Positions 61,863-64,000 of a DNA stretch of 64,000 nucleotides are shown here, piece after piece. The stretch spans positions 1 through 64,000 of the forward strand of contig DASZTS010000118.1 in the NCBI GenBank assembly GCA_035547915.1, given 5' to 3'. Source of the stretch: DASSFG01 sp035547915 (GTDB lineage Bacteria; Planctomycetota; Planctomycetia; Pirellulales; JAICIG01). The number at the start of each line of letters is the position of its first letter. Positions within the stretch are counted from its first letter, which is position 1. The position numbers and the translations under genes are program-made. Below the pieces are notes generated by a model. That model saw nothing but the letters and a program-made list of their open reading frames with translations. It did not search any database and was not told the origin of the DNA.

Positions 61863-63059
61863 ATGACCGCCGCCCACGTTGCTCCGCCGCTCGCTCCGCC
61901 CGTTCGCTTGCTCCTCGGCCCCGGTCCGAGCGAAATCCATCCCCGTGTGCTGGCGGCGATGGCCGCTCCGACGGTCGGACATCTCGACCCCTACTATCTG
62001 GCGCTGATGAACGATATGCAGCGACTGTTGCGGGGCGTCTTTCGCACCGAGAACCAGATGACGATGGCCATCAGTGCCACCGGTTCGGCCGGCATGGAGT
62101 GCACGGTCGTCAATCTGATCGAGCCGGGCGACGCGATGGTCGTCTGCGTGAACGGCGTGTTCGGCGGCCGCATGGCCGACGTGGCCGCGCGGGCCGGCGC
62201 CAAGGTTACCCGCGTCGATCGTCCCTGGGGCGAGATTTTTGAGCCGGCGCACCTCAAGGATGCCCTCAAATCGAAGCCCAAGGTCGTCGGCATCGTCATG
62301 GCCGAGACTTCGACGGGCGCCAGCCAACCGATCGAGGAGATCGCCAAGCTGGTCCACGACGCGGGCGCCCTCTTGCTCGTCGATACTGTGACGGCGCTCG
62401 GGGGGATGCCCGTCGAGGTCGATGGCTGGCAGATCGACGCCATCTACTCGGGCAGCCAAAAATGCCTAAGCTGTCCCCCCGGTCTGGCGCCCGTGTCGTT
62501 CAGCCCGCGCGCCATGGACGTGATCCTACACCGCAAGACGCCGGTACAGAGCTGGTATCTCGATGTCTCGATGCTGGCCCGCTACTGGGGCGAGGAACGT
62601 GTCTATCACCACACCGCGCCGATCAACATGACCTACGGCCTGTATGAGGCGCTGCGACTGGTGCACGAAGAAGGCCTGGAAGGCTGTTTTGCCCGGCACG
62701 CCCTGAACCATCGGGCCCTGAAGGCCGGCCTGGCGGCGATCGGCATCGGCTATGCCGCGGCCGAGGGACATCAGTTGCCCATGCTCAACGCGGTGCGCGT
62801 GCCGGCCGGCGTCGACGATGCCGCGGTGCGGCGTGGATTGCTCGATCGGTTTGGTATCGAGATCGGGGCGGGACTGGGCGAATTCAAGGGCAAGGCCTGG
62901 CGCATCGGCCTGATGGGGCACGGCTCGCGTCCGCGCAACGTACTGCTCTTCCTCGCTGCGTTGGAGCAGCTCTTGGGCGAGCAGGGCCACCGCTTCGACG
63001 CGGGGGCCAGCGTCGCGGCCGCCAACGCGGTCTACGTCGGAGCGGGCAAGACGGCCTGA
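61863..63059 (+). CDS. Serine/alanine-glyoxylate-type aminotransferase
   Basis: A 398-residue PLP enzyme of class V, like alanine/serine-glyoxylate aminotransferase. The start LLLGPGPSEIHPRVL and GHLDPYYL are family marks. The cofactor Asp is Asp174 (LLVDTVTALGG) and the Schiff-base Lys is Lys200 (YSGSQKCLSCPPGL). The C-terminal half has VYHHTAPINMTYGLYEAL and WRIGLMGHGSRPRN. It transfers the amino group of Ser or Ala to glyoxylate, an anaplerotic or photorespiration-like step. The preceding AAAGAAAC may serve as the ribosome binding site. Confidence 0.9.
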   Translation: MTAAHVAPPLAPPVRLLLGPGPSEIHPRVLAAMAAPTVGHLDPYYLALMNDMQRLLRGVFRTENQMTMAISATGSAGMECTVVNLIEPGDAMVVCVNGVFGGRMADVAARAGAKVTRVDRPWGEIFEPAHLKDALKSKPKVVGIVMAETSTGASQPIEEIAKLVHDAGALLLVDTVTALGGMPVEVDGWQIDAIYSGSQKCLSCPPGLAPVSFSPRAMDVILHRKTPVQSWYLDVSMLARYWGEERVYHHTAPINMTYGLYEALRLVHEEGLEGCFARHALNHRALKAGLAAIGIGYAAAEGHQLPMLNAVRVPAGVDDAAVRRGLLDRFGIEIGAGLGEFKGKAWRIGLMGHGSRPRNVLLFLAALEQLLGEQGHRFDAGASVAAANAVYVGAGKTA

Positions 63060-63075
63060 ATTCGCCGCGGGTCGC

Positions 63076-64000
63076 TCATTGCTGGTCGGTCCGCTTGCGG
63101 ACGTCCTTCTTCACCTTCAGCAGGCGGCTGGTATAGCTCTCTTCGTCGGCCTGGGCCTCGGGCGACAGGCCACCACGCGCGGACGCGGCGGGCGCTTGGG
63201 CCGTGGGTGCGGCAATCTGCTCCTCGAGCGCTGCCACGTCGGCGGGCTGGTCGGGGGTGGGCTCGAAGCGTGTAGCGGCCCGCCGCTGCTCGAGTTCTTC
63301 GCTCACTTCGGCCTTGCGGCTGCGCAGCCTCGACATGTATTCCGGCGGTGGAGCTTGCGGCTCGCGGCCCAGCAGCCGATCACGCATCCGGCCGGCCAAC
63401 GGGGGCACCCAGGCGAAACTGACCTGCACGCGGCGGAAAAAGACGTCGCCGAAGAAGGTCAGCGCGGCGATCAAGAGAGCGAAATGCCAGACGTCCTGCC
63501 GGCTGGTGGCCTTCGGCAGGTCGTGGCGAAAGGTGTCGGCCTTGGCCAGTTCCTTAGGATCGGCGCGGCCCGTCGTGTCTTCGATCACCACTCCCGGCGG
63601 ACCGCCCTTGGGCTCTAGCTTGGCCAGACTGGCCAGCAACGCCTCGTTCGTCTCGCGGTCGCGGAACTCGGGTGAATAGGGAACGTTGACGCCCGTCAAC
63701 AGCGGCGATTGGCCCGCTCCCGGGCTGAGCATCACGAAATAACTACCGGCGTCGTCGGCCTGGAACGAGCCGACATACCGCCCGGGCGCCGTCTGCTCGA
63801 GCTGCACGTCGTGCGGCTTCATATCGGGGCCGATGACCGCGCCACCCAGATCCAAGAAGTTCAAGAACTCGTCGTCTTTGTCGAGTGCCGTGACGAAGAC
63901 CTTCACCTGCCCCTGCTCGATGTCGGTGGCGATGGTGAATTTCCCTTGATCGCCGGCGGGCCGCATCGACCAGCGGACCATTTGGCTGAACAGCTTGTCG
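63076..64000 (-). CDS. C-terminal part of a large membrane protein (VWA/glutamine-amidotransferase-like), cut by the window edge
   Basis: The frame is open to the window end, so the N-terminal part is missing. The visible 308 residues hold a beta-sandwich (KFTIATDIEQGQVKVFVTALDKDDEFLNF, APGRYVGSFQADDAGSYFVMLSP), a link to VNVPYSPEFRDRETNEALLASLAKL, a membrane span (VWHFALLIAALTFFGDVFFRRV) and a long charged, Ala/Pro/Glu-rich cytoplasmic tail. This is the usual end of planctomycete membrane proteins that carry a VWA or GATase1-like domain. The exact class cannot be decided without the rest. Confidence 0.7.
   Translation of the reverse strand, partial: DKLFSQMVRWSMRPAGDQGKFTIATDIEQGQVKVFVTALDKDDEFLNFLDLGGAVIGPDMKPHDVQLEQTAPGRYVGSFQADDAGSYFVMLSPGAGQSPLLTGVNVPYSPEFRDRETNEALLASLAKLEPKGGPPGVVIEDTTGRADPKELAKADTFRHDLPKATSRQDVWHFALLIAALTFFGDVFFRRVQVSFAWVPPLAGRMRDRLLGREPQAPPPEYMSRLRSRKAEVSEELEQRRAATRFEPTPDQPADVAALEEQIAAPTAQAPAASARGGLSPEAQADEESYTSRLLKVKKDVRKRTDQQ

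Overview
The window is GC-rich, densely coded DNA that reads as a chromosomal segment of a planctomycete, most likely Pirellulales-like. The evidence is a set of lineage-typical protein types: a DUF1559 prepilin-like protein, two DUF1501 Tat-exported proteins, a PPC-domain exported protein, an NPYASP-type N-terminus, several RFSLR-type membrane N-termini, a surface protein with an LEPR-like N-terminus and DUF4214 repeats, planctomycete-type leucine-rich-repeat remnants, a BlaI/BlaR1-like pair and a lone ECF sigma factor. No tRNA, rRNA, CRISPR array, intact insertion sequence or phage region was seen.

Layout. 1-10 kb: the end of a DUF4214 protein, an ECF sigma factor, a DUF72 protein, a two-domain alpha/beta hydrolase, a 59-residue zinc ribbon not expected from ordinary ORF cut-offs, an SDR oxidoreductase and several lineage-specific exported or membrane proteins. 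10-20 kb: a membrane protein with two degenerate GGDEF domains, a second two-domain alpha/beta hydrolase, a translationally coupled AAA+ ATPase / tubulin-like protein pair, an exported protein, a methyltransferase and a leucine-rich-repeat scrap. 20-33 kb: a full-length Lhr-type helicase, a SugE/Gdx guanidinium exporter with a convincing guanidine-II (mini-ykkC) riboswitch, an SGNH hydrolase, a DUF1559 gene with a clear promoter and a perfect operator dyad, a PPC protein and a beta-propeller/phosphoesterase fusion. 33-43 kb: glgX, an EEP nuclease/phosphatase, an OFA-type MFS transporter, a small cysteine protein, a PepSY protein, a zinc alcohol dehydrogenase, a DUF1501 protein and a broken leucine-rich-repeat gene.

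43.6-53.4 kb holds the most unusual block: eight genes on one strand with gaps of at most 94 nt and two 4-nt overlaps. They encode an acyl-activating (ANL/LuxE-like) enzyme, an aldehyde dehydrogenase-fold enzyme lacking the general-base glutamate (acyl-reductase-like), an iron-type alcohol dehydrogenase, an exported glycosidase-like protein, an exported PQQ-type beta-propeller, a HemN-like radical SAM enzyme, a GcvH-like lipoyl carrier with the lipoyl lysine, and a two-cluster ferredoxin. The layout suggests an acyl-to-alcohol redox module linked to a radical SAM / lipoyl-carrier / ferredoxin module; this joint function is inference.

53.4-64 kb: a DUF1501 protein, a DinB protein, a PTS enzyme I, a BlaI/M56 pair whose promoter is overlapped by operator dyads, an isochorismatase-like hydrolase, an inverted pair of REP-like repeats, a serine/alanine-glyoxylate-type aminotransferase and the C-terminal part of a large membrane protein cut by the window edge.

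Starts were moved downstream of the longest open frame wherever a ribosome binding site, signal peptide or family N-terminus supported it. Functions come from motifs recognised by eye; no database search was possible.
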